Shown here: piece after piece, positions 11,611 to 24,500 of the stretch | How positions within the stretch are numbered: the stretch's first letter is position 1 | How the letters are laid out: every line of letters begins with the position of its first letter | Source: Cyclina sinensis | Taxonomy: Eukaryota > Mollusca > Bivalvia > Venerida > Veneridae | Assembly: GCA_012932295.1 (NCBI GenBank) | Contig: JAAONU010000006.1 | Span: 31,770,882 to 31,834,881 of the forward strand | DNA: 64,000 nucleotides | Direction: 5' to 3' | The notes under the pieces: generated by a model | Told to the model about the DNA's origin: nothing | The model's input: only the letters and a program-made list of their open reading frames with translations | Databases searched by the model: none | Translations under genes and position numbers: made by a program

Positions 11611-12214
11611 GTGATCATTTTATAAATCTCCGTCAGGAAAACATGTGAAAAGTACTTGAACTCTTTTAATCTGATAAATCAATCAATCAATAAATCAATA
11701 AATAAACATATATTTAAATACACAATACATAGAAGAAAAATCAGGTTTGTTAATTTTCAAGCGGGACAATCTTTTACATTTAATTAATGATATTGATTTA
11801 TCAACAATGTAAGAAAATCGATCCTGTTAGTTAAACAGTTAAATGACATATTCATATTTATAATATATATTCCATGTCAAATTCCCTATATCATAAAGTT
11901 TTAAATTCTAACAATGTTTAAAACTTACTGGTTCATTATTTTGTTTCACTGATACCGCAACCATATTCCTGCTTTTTTTCAACAAATATTTTTTTATAGA
12001 ATTACGCTTGAACTCAATCCTTCTAATTGAATCATTAAAGATTAATCCGGAAGTAGTGACAGGCCATCTAACTACAGTTGTTCTCAACCAAGTCAAAGAA
12101 TGAGTTTTCTAGAAAATTTATTCAGTAGAAATCACAAGCTGGGCACTATTTCGAGAGGCTGTTTCGAAAGTACATGACTTTCACTGGGTATTTATTTAAA
12201 AAAAGTGGGAAACG

Positions 12215-12370
12215 CATAGGAAAAACACAGTCAGAAAACACAGACTCCATAAACAGTCAAAACGTAGAAAAAACAGCATGATACATGTAATATGTGTATT
12301 TATCAATTAAGAAAAGACACCACACAACGAAAATGAGAACCCACGATGTGACCACCTCGGAACGGTCAAT
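12215..12370 (+). repeat. Dispersed repeat, copy a
   Basis: Shares a run of matches with 14695-14860: AACACAG..TCC..A.ACAGTCA, then TAGA.AAA.., then GAAAATGAGAACCCA (12330 here, 14815 there). Neither sits at an equivalent block position, so this is a dispersed family of unknown type. Confidence 0.55.
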
Positions 12371-14694
12371 GGGGGTTTACCCAAGGTTCTAAAGTGCATT
12401 AACCTCACATTTGCATTATTGAGATTTTATGCTGAAAAAATTGGGGTATTTGATTTGTTTTTTCAAATCAAAATCACAGCTTTTGCTTAAAATCCGTTAT
12501 TACTTGATTAAAAAAAATCTATTCAAATTCTCACTCGAAAAGTGCAAAATTCAACTTAATACCACTTTTTTCATTTAACCGAACTTTAAGTGTTCTTTTA
12601 ATTAAAGCTCTTATGGAAAGTTAAGAAACAAAACGCAATGCTTTACTTATATATAAGCTGACGAGTTATAAGAATTGGATACTTTCGGAAGTTAGAGAAT
12701 ACAAGTCAATCGTTTTCGGTTCACGCTTGTTACTGTTATTTTTTATGTTGGACACAAATTTTCCACATCCTGAAGGTTTACGTAATTTCGGTTTTTAAAT
12801 GACGGTCAGTCATTACTTTGCACTTCCTCTACTGACACCCGTCTATGAAGTGCAAACAGTATTCGTTTCAATCAACAAAAAGAAGCAAACACAAATTTGT
12901 TTCATGCCTCTGTTTCAGTACTAAGATTTAACTTTACTTATTTTCACTTCATGATTACTCGAGTGTTGTAACAAGAACTCGACCCTAAGCGGAAAATTCC
13001 GGAAACTCTCACACACTATGATATTCAAGCCAGCTCCTTCGAAACGAAGTTCTGTCCCAAACCACTGCTAACTATTCATTTCGCATTTTTTAATTTTACA
13101 AGACCCTAATTTTCCTTCAATTTACCCTTCATATGTAAAACTACACCATATCACCTAAAACACTTTATTTATATCACTTAAAAAAAGTAATGGAAGAAAT
13201 ATAAGACACTTATACAAACACATATTTGACAAGAAAATCTCCATTCGCCGTGTTGTAGATTATTATGTTGATATATAACCTGATACAGTAAATTCCTCTT
13301 ATTTTATTGATAAATTTATTCCAATTTAAATAAAAATATGTTTTATAAGCAGTATCTTCAAAACATTTTTAAAACTATACACATATTTAAAACGAGTAAT
13401 TTGAAATCAGGTCTATGTTTAAAAATACTTTTTTTGTATATATACCCATGCTTAGACCAAAGTTATGTACAAGACTACAGTTCTATTTACATAAATCAAA
13501 CATCGAAAACCTTTGTCACATTAAGACAATGTGGAAACTTAAGGAACAATTTTCTACAGATCATTTGAGAAACGTTTTCTTCCTTATCCAAAGAAATGAT
13601 AAAACAAAATTGATCCCCAACAGAGATTCAGGCATTTTAAATTCGAATACTCTCATCTCTCCAGAAATAACCCAACTAATTGAATCTGCAAAAATGAAAT
13701 GGAAACTTGAGAAGATGTATTAATTGAACTGTCTCGTAACAAACCTGAAACAACTAATTGCCCATGTAACATGTCTTAGGTTAGAAAAGCACACATTTGT
13801 TTGAACTGACTCATCTTACACTGTTGTATTGAATCTTTAATTAAAAACTGATTTTAAAAAAAACGCATTGGGTATATCATAAGCTCTTAACGCATTGCTA
13901 AACGGACTGTCAGACGCTTAAATGCTTTTCTGAAATTCAAGAAAGTTAAATGGACTAAAAGTTCATACTATTATGTATTTTGAGAGCCTGGCGCTAGCAC
14001 TTTTGGAGAAGTATTTAATTTTACACCGGGCTATAGAAGGAGTATAGACATTTTAAATCCCGCCAATACCCTTTGTTCTATATACTTTTTTACATTTTAA
14101 AATGATATTTTAGAATCAAACAAATGCGTTCAAAGTGGTGAAAAACTATAGTCTGGACTGGAGGTGAATGTTCATACCAAGGCACACAATATGCTTTCAT
14201 AACCATCCCTCTACGTATTTGGAGCCTTTAAATCAGTAGAATGTTATTTTCTTAGTACGTGTTAGCATATGAATTCAAATGTTCATGGTTTGAAACTAAC
14301 TCCATCATTTATTTTATTTGTCCTTTTGGTCGATCACCGATATTTTTATACCGGTAAATTTTCATTATAATAAGAATATATTACGGAAGACTTAAAGACA
14401 AAAACCAAGCAATAAAGAAACAAGTACTACAAGAAAATGATGCGTAACACTATAGTGTTCCGGTCAATCCATTGCCTTTCTAAGTTTTACAATATAATGA
14501 CTTTTCCATTATTTTAGACTAGTCCATTTTGTTAAGACACAGGTTAATTTTTCTTAGTTTGTGAACTTTTTATAATGCACAAGATGTGTGTTTCTTTGCA
14601 CAAGAAAGTCAAACATGGAACAACAAACTGAAGATGAAAATCCTTGTTATTGTTTTTTACGACTGCACTAGTTTGTCTGCACAAAATAGTTGAA

Positions 14695-14860
14695 AAGGCA
14701 AATCAGAAAAAAAACTATAGAAACACAGCCTCCCTACACAGTCATAAAGTAGAGAAAATGATAGCATAACTTCACTTATAGATCTATTAAGAAAGGGACA
14801 CTAAAACAACTGACGAAAATGAGAACCCAAGGGAATACCGCCTTGGAGCTGTCAGCGGCA
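14695..14860 (+). repeat. Dispersed repeat, copy b
   Basis: Partner of 12215-12370, in the same orientation. The 3' side continues into GTCAGCGGCAAAACATTTGC. Not seen in block copies 2-4, so it probably arrived after the duplication. Confidence 0.55.
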
Positions 14861-15214
14861 AAACATTTGCAACTGGGAGTATGCACAACACAGTACTTTT
14901 TGTGTTCGTTTTCAGGACGAGGTGAAAATAATACCGTTATATATCTGCTTTCAGATAACATCTGTGACTTTAATCTATGTATGATCCGAATAATTGGTTA
15001 CGAAAGTGTAGGTGCATTAATATATCAATGTAAAAATGGACGTGCCCTTCGATGCCTGATTTCGATTTGCTGTCGTCTGTTGTCGAAAGTCTAAAAGTCT
15101 TTATTTTCTGGGATATTTCCGACAGCAATTTATTCAAAAATGGACCGCCTGTACGTCCGATATTAAGCTAGTCAGCCTGCCAATACGCCAACAAGCCAAA
15201 CTAAAAGGTCTCCT

Positions 15215-15437
15215 GAAGGGCAAGTGGACGAGGCGTTAAAGAGCCGAATTCCCGATCTGAAGGTTGCTGGTTCATATCCTACACGGGTTAGATTCTCCGA
15301 TGACTTTCATCATCGCATACTTTCGGCGCCAGTACTTGTTTGTCTTAAGGAAGCAATAATCGAGTACGATATGCGAATAAGTTGCAAGAGCTTGTTTCCC
15401 AATCGATGTGAAATAAATAAGATTAAAAGCGAACCTT
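15215..15437 (+). mobile_element. tRNA-derived SINE, block copy 1
   Basis: The head resembles a tRNA with RNA polymerase III boxes: box A-like AGTGGACGAGGCG (15222) and box B-like GGTTCATATCC (15270). The body reads GATTCTCCGATGAC, GCGCCAGTACTTGTTTGTC, AGTTGCAAGAGCTTG and AATAAATAAG. The same head and body occur at 29346/30023 and, in part, at 38190. Shared flanks (TTCCGAYAGCAAT upstream) show that these are one ancestral insertion. A molluscan V-SINE-type family is possible but not verified. Confidence 0.75.
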
Positions 15438-16099
15438 AATTCAATGTTAAATATGCATGATTTCAATAACATTTTTCCATAACAATAAACTTTTCATTGA
15501 GATATCACAAATCACTAAAACTACAAATGTGACATGACAAACAAATTGAATATCTTTGACAATTAAAAAGGAACTCAACAATAATAAGAACCAAAATGTC
15601 ACAAAAATAGTATGTGTTATTAAAGAGTATAAGTTTCTATTTCTGATCATTTTTAAATATATTAAAATAAAACAGCATAGAGAAATGTGTGCAACTTAAA
15701 CTAAACATGTTTTTTTTTGTACGTCTCTAAACTACCTTAATCCACTTAGGATAAGATTATTTGAATGACTTATCATCATCTAATTCTATAGTACAGTACT
15801 TTCTATAAGTACAGTGTCAGTATTATGCAATATTTTTCTTGTGCGACGAATTACTGAGCCAGTACTTTTATTTGAGACTCTGGTCCATAGAAATGTTGCC
15901 TTGGGAAATAAATAACATTTTATCATTTCCACATGAACAGTCTGTGCATGGACCGAGTAATTCACATTCATAAATAAGCTGCCAAACTTCCTTTTGTAGA
16001 GTTTTTACTACGACATTAGTTAGACGCGTTGTAAGAAATATATAAATTTCCCCTGCAGTAAAACGGAATTATTTTATTGTGCGCATCAGTCTTTTACAG

Positions 16100-17546
16100 C
16101 TGCCAAAAGTTCACATAGCTGTAATAAAAGGTTGACATTTCTGTGAAAAGAACAATGATTTACTACTGTTTAATTAATTCTGTTTTGATTACCTTTTGTT
16201 ATCTTTAAATAAGTTTTATACAAATAAATGAAAAATATTAAAACCAGCCTGTGTTGCCTTAAAATAACTCTCGAAAAACAAATTGTTGGAATTATATTTT
16301 AAGTTGTTTCAAGGTAAAATATTATGCATCCAGACATGAATTCAGACAAAATTCAGAAAACAAAAGGTTACAAGACCGCCGTAGTTTGAACGGGAGACAA
16401 CATTATCGTAAATAAATCATTTATTTGATGCACATCATATCCGAGAGAACTACAGTAACAACTTGTACTAAAATGTTTATATGCGGATATCTGCAGATAC
16501 AAACACAATAACAGATATATCAAAACAACTATAATGCGCTATTATTTGTCAACAAACAATTTTGGTATTGATTGAATTTGTTTAAACTACCAGTTCAGGA
16601 CAATACTTACACACGTACCTAACAGAAGGCTGCATATACACAATAAAGGTTTTCAAAATATTGATTAAAGTACTTTTTCCATTTCTTTAAATAACTACAT
16701 TTATTTTTCACGTGACATGCTACATTCATAATTTGGAAACGTTTGAAAACAGTTTCTTCATAACTGAAGCATTTGCTGATTGCAGCTGTGAAAAAAAGTT
16801 AATAACTGATAATTCTCATTAAGGAAAAAGAAGTCTGGACAAAATAACACAGATCATTAAGAAGGCTAAAGACAGATTTCAAACTTCCTTCAGGGTTCTA
16901 TTAATTATATGGCCAAAACAGTTTTGGAGCTAAGTACATATTATATCATTAAGTTTGAAATTCACTAATCACGACGTTTGACGAACATTTTTTTCATGTA
17001 TTTTATTTCATATGTTTGACTGCCTTTTCGCTATTGATGAATAAATGCTTCTGAGTTTTAACACTGCTTGAAGACACAATGTGTAAAATTTAATGTTTAT
17101 GTGACCCGCGAAAATAGTAACTCTATATTTACTGTGGTGATTATAGACTAGAGAAATTTATAACTATAGGTCTGTTTCTTTTTTATGCTTCCTTTAAAAA
17201 TTATATTTGTACTTAAAAATAATCAATTTTATCTGCTTACTATGCTTACTACAAGTAACTGCTTTTAAAGAAATCCACAAAATAGAAACTTACTCAAGAA
17301 AGCAATTTACACTGTATCTGAATTGTAATTGTTCACAATTTCCACATAGAAACTCATTTTTCACAACAAACTAAGCCAATGACTCTGCAATATTCATTGC
17401 ACAGAAATAGTATATTTTGCATATGACATTTAAAGAAGATTTGTGTAAGAATTAATAAATATTTAGGAAGAGGAATGGTAAGGAAGTAACAGCGGCTTTA
17501 TTTGACAACATTTATTAACTATGGCACACTAAGGACGTCTTATAAA
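16100..17546. other. Block copy 2 interior, no gene
   Basis: Block sequence; for example 16540-16930 corresponds to 4780-5110 of copy 1. No open frame of note, RNA gene or insertion recognised. Confidence 0.6.
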
Positions 17547-18572
17547 ACACTAGAGCTATCACTATATGTGATTAATACCGCCAAAAGACTGCTTCGGAAC
17601 TGAGGAAGTTATTAGTAACAGAATTATTGTTGTGAGCAATTTAAGATAGTTGTTGTTCTTGTACATTGCATTTCCTGTCATTGTGCTTGACCATCGTATG
17701 AAGTTGCACTGAATTCCAAGCACTAGTTTTCAAGTTATTCTCTGGACAAGGAAAACTAACAAAGGGCAATAACTGTGGAAATACTGAAGATGTAGTTATA
17801 GCTCTTGTACAGTGCACTTTCTGTCACTGTGTTTGACCATTGTATGAAGTTGCACTGAATTCCAACCAACAGAATTCAAGTTATTCTCTACACAACGAAA
17901 ACTAACAAAGGGCAATAACTGTGCAAATAATGAAGACAGGTTATAGCTCTTGTACATTGCATATCCACTCATTGTGCTTGACCATTGTATGAAGTTGCAT
18001 TGAATCCAACCAGTAGTTTTCAAGTTATGCTCTGGACAAGGAAAACCAACAAAGGGCAAAAAATCTGGAAATATAGAAGATGGAGTTATGATTCTTAGAC
18101 ACTGCACTTCCCCTCATTGTGCTGGACCATTGTATGAAGTTGCACTGAATTCCAACCAGTTGTTTTCAAGTAATGCTCTAGACGAGGAAAAGCAACAAAG
18201 GGCAATAACTCTGCAAATAGTGGAGAAGAAGTTATGATTCTTAAACAGTGCACTTCCTCTGATTGTGCTCAACCATTGTATGAAGTTGCATTGAATTCCA
18301 ACCAGTAGTTTTCAAGTTATTCTTCATACAAAGGTAAACCATCAAAGGGCAATAACTCTGCACATAGTGAAGATGTAGTTATGATTCATAAACAATGCAC
18401 TTCCTCTTATTGTGCTTGACTATTGTATGAAATTGCACTGAATTCCAACCCGTAATTTTAAAGTTATGCCTTCGGACAAGGAAAACCAATAAAGGGCAAT
18501 AACTCTGTAAATAGTAAAGATGGGGTTATGAGTCTTAGACAGTGCACTTTCTCTTATTGTGCTCGACCAGAT
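17547..18572. mobile_element. Tandem-repeat element with 146-bp units, in block copy 2
   Basis: Starts near ACTAGAGCTATCACTATATG. Seven units follow at 145-147 bp spacing, marked by GACCATTGTATGAAGTTGCA (17689, 17835, 17980, 18125, ~18271, 18418, 18565). Each also has AACAAAGGGCAATAACTCTG. The array stops abruptly where block sequence resumes (AGATCAAATCACTTGATATG). Absent from the other copies. A 103-codon minus-strand frame at 17796-18107 is just the repeat read through. Confidence 0.8.
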
Positions 18573-21500
18573 CAAATCACTTGATATGTCATATAAGTTA
18601 TGAACTGTTTCAATAGTTGCATATAATATTGCATATGCAAATCTTTATGCGTGGTAATATTTTTTTCTAGAAATTCAGATGTTAAGGTCGTATATAGATT
18701 GTTTTTGTTGTAGCATTCATGATTCGTTATGTTCTTACATTAACCCATGGTTATGGTCCCATCTTAAGACAATCGAACGAAATTTTTAGTACGTATATCA
18801 AGCTGGAAAAACTGAGTTTTCTGTGTTTTAAGAATTCTTCAGAACAATAACACATATTATAGATCGAGTAATCAAAGACTGCCCTCGGAAATAGATAACT
18901 GTGAATTATCATATCTCACATCCGCATGACTGTCTATTATCGACAACGAAAATAGAGTCTCACTTCCTATAACAATAGTAGGATACTACGTCATCGCGCA
19001 CCTGCTTTATGCTCTCTCGCGGACCATTCTTGTCAAACATCAGTCGCTTGAAAGATAAAATGGTCTTTTTCAATAAGAAATCTAGTAGAATTGCAAAAAT
19101 CGTGTTGTGCACCGACGACTGGCCAGTGTACTTTGTATTTACGTAAAGAATTGTTATAATGTAAAATTCTAGTTTAGGCCTGAAAACGGGTGAAATATTT
19201 TTTCAGCATGCATTCAGAATATTGTATTAAAATTATCCACTGTATGGTGTTTGTTTGACATCTTTATTTTTGCTTGTTTTTTATTTCTACCAAAAGGTTA
19301 GTTCCAATTAGTCCTTATAACGTTAAATTGATAGTCTGCGTGCCTACAACCATGTTAACACACTGATTTTTTAAAGTTATGATTTTTTTCTTATGCTATT
19401 TATAACATCCAAACCAGAATGGTGTTTCTTGCACCCTATTGCTGAAATTTCGTCATGCTCATTCTCTTCTTGAAAAATGCGAACAAGTCAAAAGCCGGCT
19501 TATCAGTATAACCATACCTGCCATCGAAAGGGAAATGGTTAGAATGTCACATAATAGAGCGCTGTCACCAACAGTTAGCTTCACTGAACCGCAATGTTAA
19601 TTGGCTTCATGCGACGAAAATGCGTTTTTAATTATTAACGAAAGAATTTTGTTGAGAAGTACTGCCTCTGAAGAAGAAACACTGAGTCTTTGTATAACGT
19701 GTTGCACAACTAGAGCAACAGGCTTGCTCTGAAAACATCTAAAATTACTGCTAAAAATGATGAAAAATAATGAAAAAATCATTAACTGAAGGGATCAGTT
19801 TCCTTTTGTATCGTCTAAAACAGTTGCAGAAGAAAAAACAAATAAGAGTAGAGGTCAAATAATTATACCCTGCAAACCCAAAAAAGTAATATGCACTTTC
19901 GACATAACGTTCATTATGTCTTGAAAATGATATACGTAATTAGTGTCAAACCATTTATTTGAATTGATAAAGCAGTTTAAAGAACATACTCACACGTATA
20001 TTTCAATATCCTATTTTTTTTAAAATAATTTTTGCTTCAGCCATCGTGTCTTAAAGTGTTAAAACCAACATACAAATAGGCGAGAACAAATATACTGCTA
20101 AAATATACCTATCTAATATATATGATAATTCCTTTTTCATTTAGAAAATCAATGTAGAGAGCTAAATATGAAATAATTTTAACAACAGGAAGGGAGGTGA
20201 CTATAAAAGAGCATAGCAATAGATATTTCATTCTAGACAAGAGTATCGTATTTGCCAGAAAATGTGGAGTCTATTTTGAACAAAACACCCAATGCTTTAC
20301 TGGATGCACACATTCAACTTGTATTATATAATCCCAATCGTAACCAGATTTTAAGAACAATATCTAAAACTGCCTTTAGTCATCAATTATTTGAAGATAG
20401 ATTGACATTTTTTAAAAGCAATCTGATTGTGCGGCTTACAAGTAAAACTGAAATCGGATTATTGAATATTGTGTTCGATGCAGTGCAATGGGATTGCTTT
20501 ATAATAGTCTTATAAGAGACTCTGAAATTTGAAACACCTTTTCTGGGAGTTTGTGATTTAATTTTGGAACTCTGTTCTATAAATCATCTATAAATCGGCG
20601 CTACTGAAAGTACTGAACAATAGTCTAACGTTCTACAGTGATACTTATCCAAGTTTTACGATAAATGACTGACTAGCTTGTCATGACCAAGATAAAGCAA
20701 GAACAAAAACTGAATGGATTTTGATATATTTCTTACAATTCATGTATTGTTTTACGCGGCATTTCAAATTGATATTTGTAACACGGCAGCGAATGCTTTG
20801 AGTGTAAATGTCTTGTGAGTATAGACAATTTTCAAATATCTCTTAAATAATTAAAAGCTGTTTCCAAAAGATACGGAAATGAAATTTTGCATGATTTGAA
20901 ATTCGAGAAAACAACGAATTAAATAATAAGTATATTGATAGAAAGAAGCTTCAAACAAAGTATATATGAATATTCAAATAACAGTATGTAGCGTGCACTT
21001 ACATAAACATCACTTAAGGAATGGAATTCGGCAAGAAAATGTAAATCAACCTAGTATATCTGGTGGAATGAGTCAACGCAAGCACTGTCATTAAATCTTA
21101 TTTATGGTGACATTTTGGAAAGATAGAAAACTCAGATATTACATAAATATTATTTTATTACCTTATTGTAATAAGTTTTATTTAGAATGTTTCTTTCCAC
21201 TCAGATAGTTTAACTCTTACCACGCTAAATATTTAAAATGAACTTGTCCACCTTTTAATTTGGACAGATCAATAAATTGTTTATAGGTGTACTTGACTGA
21301 ATGGTAAAAGTGTAAGATGTGCAAGGCTGATCTTGGTCGACACTGGTCGCAAACCCAGAGTCAACTGCTCCCTGCAGGGTAAGAGTTAATTGATAATTTG
21401 AAAATTACAATTTCAATTTCCCGAAAGTTCAGAATGAAGAAAAGCACAGAAAAACTCTCACATTTGATGAGATTTAAACCAGCTCCTTCGAAAGAAATGT

Positions 21501-24500
21501 CCGGCGTCCTGTCCCAAAACTCTGCTCCTAAAAATGCCTTCAATTTTATATGAAATTCAAAATAAAATATATTACTTTGATATTTTCGGTGTTCGTCGTT
21601 ATCAAATGAGTACTTAAATAACAAACTCCGTGCATTTGTAAAGCCCCTTTTGAAATTACACCTATCTGAAAAAGAAATGGCAGGAAAAGTCATGGTGTGT
21701 CAAGAAATAAAAAAAATCAACTATCGATCTGACGAAGCTATGTTTCAATTATTGCTTGAACTTTACCAGTATGTAATACCATAACTGTACTCAATAATGA
21801 ATTTCTAAACAGTAAATTCCTCTCCGTTGATATTGCTACATATGTGTTCTTTTTTTTCAATAAAAAAATGTTTTAAAAGGAGTATCATCATAAAATATCT
21901 AACCACTATACACAGTATTTAAACGAGTAATTTTGAAGAAAGTTCAATTTAAAATCTTTTAATGTTTAAAAAAAAGTGTTGTTTAGTCTCACATTTACTC
22001 AGACCAAAGTTATATTTCATATATAATAGTACAGATCTATTAATATTCATCAAACAGATACAATCCTTTTTTTAAGTTAACTTAGACAATTTGAAGAGAA
22101 ACAGGTTTATACAGACCATTTGAGAAACGTTTTCGTTTCCTTTTCCAAAGAGATAATTAAAACAAAATCGATTCCCGACAGAGATTTAAGCATTTTAAAT
22201 TGGAATTCTCTCTAAAAATGACACCATAAATTGAATCAGTAGAAACAAAATAGAAATGTGAGAAGACTTATTAATTGAACTATCTCGTAAACAAACCCCA
22301 AACTACTAATTGCTCACATAATATGCCTTAGAATAGCAGAAACACACGTTTGTTTGAACTGTCTCATCTTCCAATGTTGGTCTGACTCCTTACCTAAGTA
22401 ACTCTCTGTTTTTGTAACAATCTGATGTATAAGTTCTGAATGCAATTTTGAACGGTCTCACAGATACATTACATGGTTACTAAAAGTTTAAGAATGTAGA
22501 AATAGTCTAAAAGTTCATATTGTTTTATATTTCCAAAACATGACGCTAGTAACTTTTAAAACATATAAAGTTTTTCGCTGGACTTTAAACGGGTCTAAAT
22601 TTTCTTAATGCCGCCAATTCCTTTTTTAATTGTCTTATACATTTCATAATGATATTTTATGATCAGATCAAAGCGTTTAAAGCGATGAAAGACTGTCACC
22701 TGGATGGAGGCGAAGATTCATGCCTAGGTACACATTATGCTTTCATAATCATCCCTCTCTTGGAGTCCCCTAATCAGCAGAACTTTTATGTTTGGTGTGC
22801 GGGTTAGCATAAGAGTTCAGATGTTCATTGTTTAAATCTAATCATATATTATCATTATTGTAAGGATAAATGACTGAAGACTTTAAGATAAGAAGACAGC
22901 ATGAAAGAAAACAAGTAATAAAAAAAGGCAATTTTGCTTTCAATAAATTACTTGCTGGCCGTTGAAGACTCAGGGTTTGAGGTTGCAATGACCTTAACAT
23001 CATAGTGTTCTTGAAAATTTGTTGCCTTAATATATAGAGTATAATGACTTTTCCAGTATTACAGACTATTTTAACACACAAGGAAATCATGTAAAAGTTA
23101 CTAATGCGATACCTCAAACAATACTTTTGACAATTACAAAGGATCTCAACTAGCGTAAGAAAAGAAAAGTCATAAAATACAGTACGCCTAATTTCAAAGT
23201 TACTTTTTCTGAACTACTTTTAAATGTAAAATAAAACCTGAAAGAACAAAAGCATCTATACTTTTGTGCTATATCAGTTTAACTTGTGAGAGTGTTTGTA
23301 TATCTCTAAATAATTGTAATGCAAACAGGATAAGGATTATTATATTATCTGCATTGTCATCTATTTTTGTAAAGAGCAGTCTCTGTATTAGGAAATATTT
23401 TTCTTTTGAGGGATATTTCCAGGCCAGTTTTTTATTTGAGACTATGGACTATTGAAATGTTACATTTGGAAATAAATAGCATTGTATCATTTCCACATGA
23501 ACAGTTTATGCATGGACCGAGTAATTCTTCTACATAAATAGATTGTCTCACTTCCTTTTATAGTTTACACTACAAAACTTGTGAGACACGTGTTACTTTC
23601 CCATGCAGTGAGACGGAATTATTTTCTGTTGTACGCATCCACCTTTTAAGTCAAAGCTTAAGCCTCTACGATTAGATGACCTAACTGTAATAAAAAAAAA
23701 ACTTTTCTGTTCAAAACAACACCTACTTAATACTTCTTAACAAACACTATTTTGACTAATTTTATAACCTTTAAAGAGATAACCTTCTTCGTAGGAAAAT
23801 AATTTATTTATAATAGGTTTTAAATAAACGAAGGGAAAACACTTAAACCCGCCTGTGTTGCCTTAAAATAATTATGGGATCTCAGTAACTGAAACACTGT
23901 TCTGAAAGTAACACGTAGTAGGCCATGCTGATTGTACGCAAAGGCTTTTTTAAATTCTTGGTTAAGATATTCAGATCAAATTGCTTGATATGTCACAGTT
24001 ATAAACTGGGTTTCATAACTCTTAATGTGTGATAATATTTATTCTACGAATCCAGACCGATGTTAAGTCGGATATAGATATATATGGTTGTAGTATTATT
24101 GTTTGACTTGTTTTCCTATAACTGATAAGGCATTCCAATTGTTATATACCTTAGGAGACAAACAAAAAAATTTTTTTTCATATTGCAAAGTTTGTAGTAC
24201 CTATAACCAAGCAGAAAAAAGTGCTTTTAGACATGCGTGACACTTGTTTCTGTGGCTAGACAATTTAACAGACCAATACCCCTACTAGAGATTGCCAGAT
24301 ACAAAAAGTTCCTCGAGAAATAAATAACACTGCATTATAATAACCATTGAAATATATCACATTCGCATGATCGACCGTGTTATCGAGTCTCGCTTCCTAT
24401 TACGGCGCGTTGTGATCGCCGAAGCTAGAATGATGTATACACCCACATAAAGAAACATTTTGTCTTTCCTTTTTTTCTGTAGACAGAGAGATTTAAATGA

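Larger units (their letters stand above)
3893..15606 (+). repeat. Large intronic block, copy 1 (~11.7 kb)
   Basis: This is the first of four direct, diverged copies. The landmarks shared with the other copies, in order, are: A, GGGAAATAAATAACATTGTA and flanks (~4040-4320); B, GTTGCACAACTAGAA and flanks (~5220-5560); C (~7640-8105); D (~10180-10530); E (~11620-12200); I, around TTGAGAAGATGTATTAATTG (~13550-13860); J (~13950-14060); the SINE (15215); and L (~15440-15606). It is the longest copy because it alone carries the mariner (5741-7482) and the elements at 8111-10140 and ~10539-11610. It lacks about 2.5 kb that copy 2 has between its counterparts of ~5120 and ~5150. Boundaries are phase points set by eye. 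Confidence 0.85.
15607..23178 (+). repeat. Large intronic block, copy 2 (~7.6 kb)
   Basis: Landmarks: A (15795-16080), N (GATATGTCA, ~18570-18720), M (~18880-19020), B (19510-19840), C (20240-20700), D (20750-21120), I (22100-22400), J (22510-22610), L (23100-23178). The stretch ~22620-23100 matches 14060-14540 of copy 1, and copies 3 and 4 lack it. That suggests copies 1 and 2 are closer relatives, or that 3 and 4 share a deletion. The SINE present at this point in the other copies is absent. A private 146-bp-unit array sits at ~17547-18572. Confidence 0.85.

Noticed and set aside
13415..13723. 102-codon plus-strand open frame in block copy 1
   Set aside because: The matching parts of copies 2-4 (~22100, 28700, 37650) have indels and stops, so the frame is not conserved.
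20252..20515. 87-codon open frame in block copy 2 (landmark C)
   Set aside because: Counterparts in copies 1, 3 and 4 do not preserve the frame.
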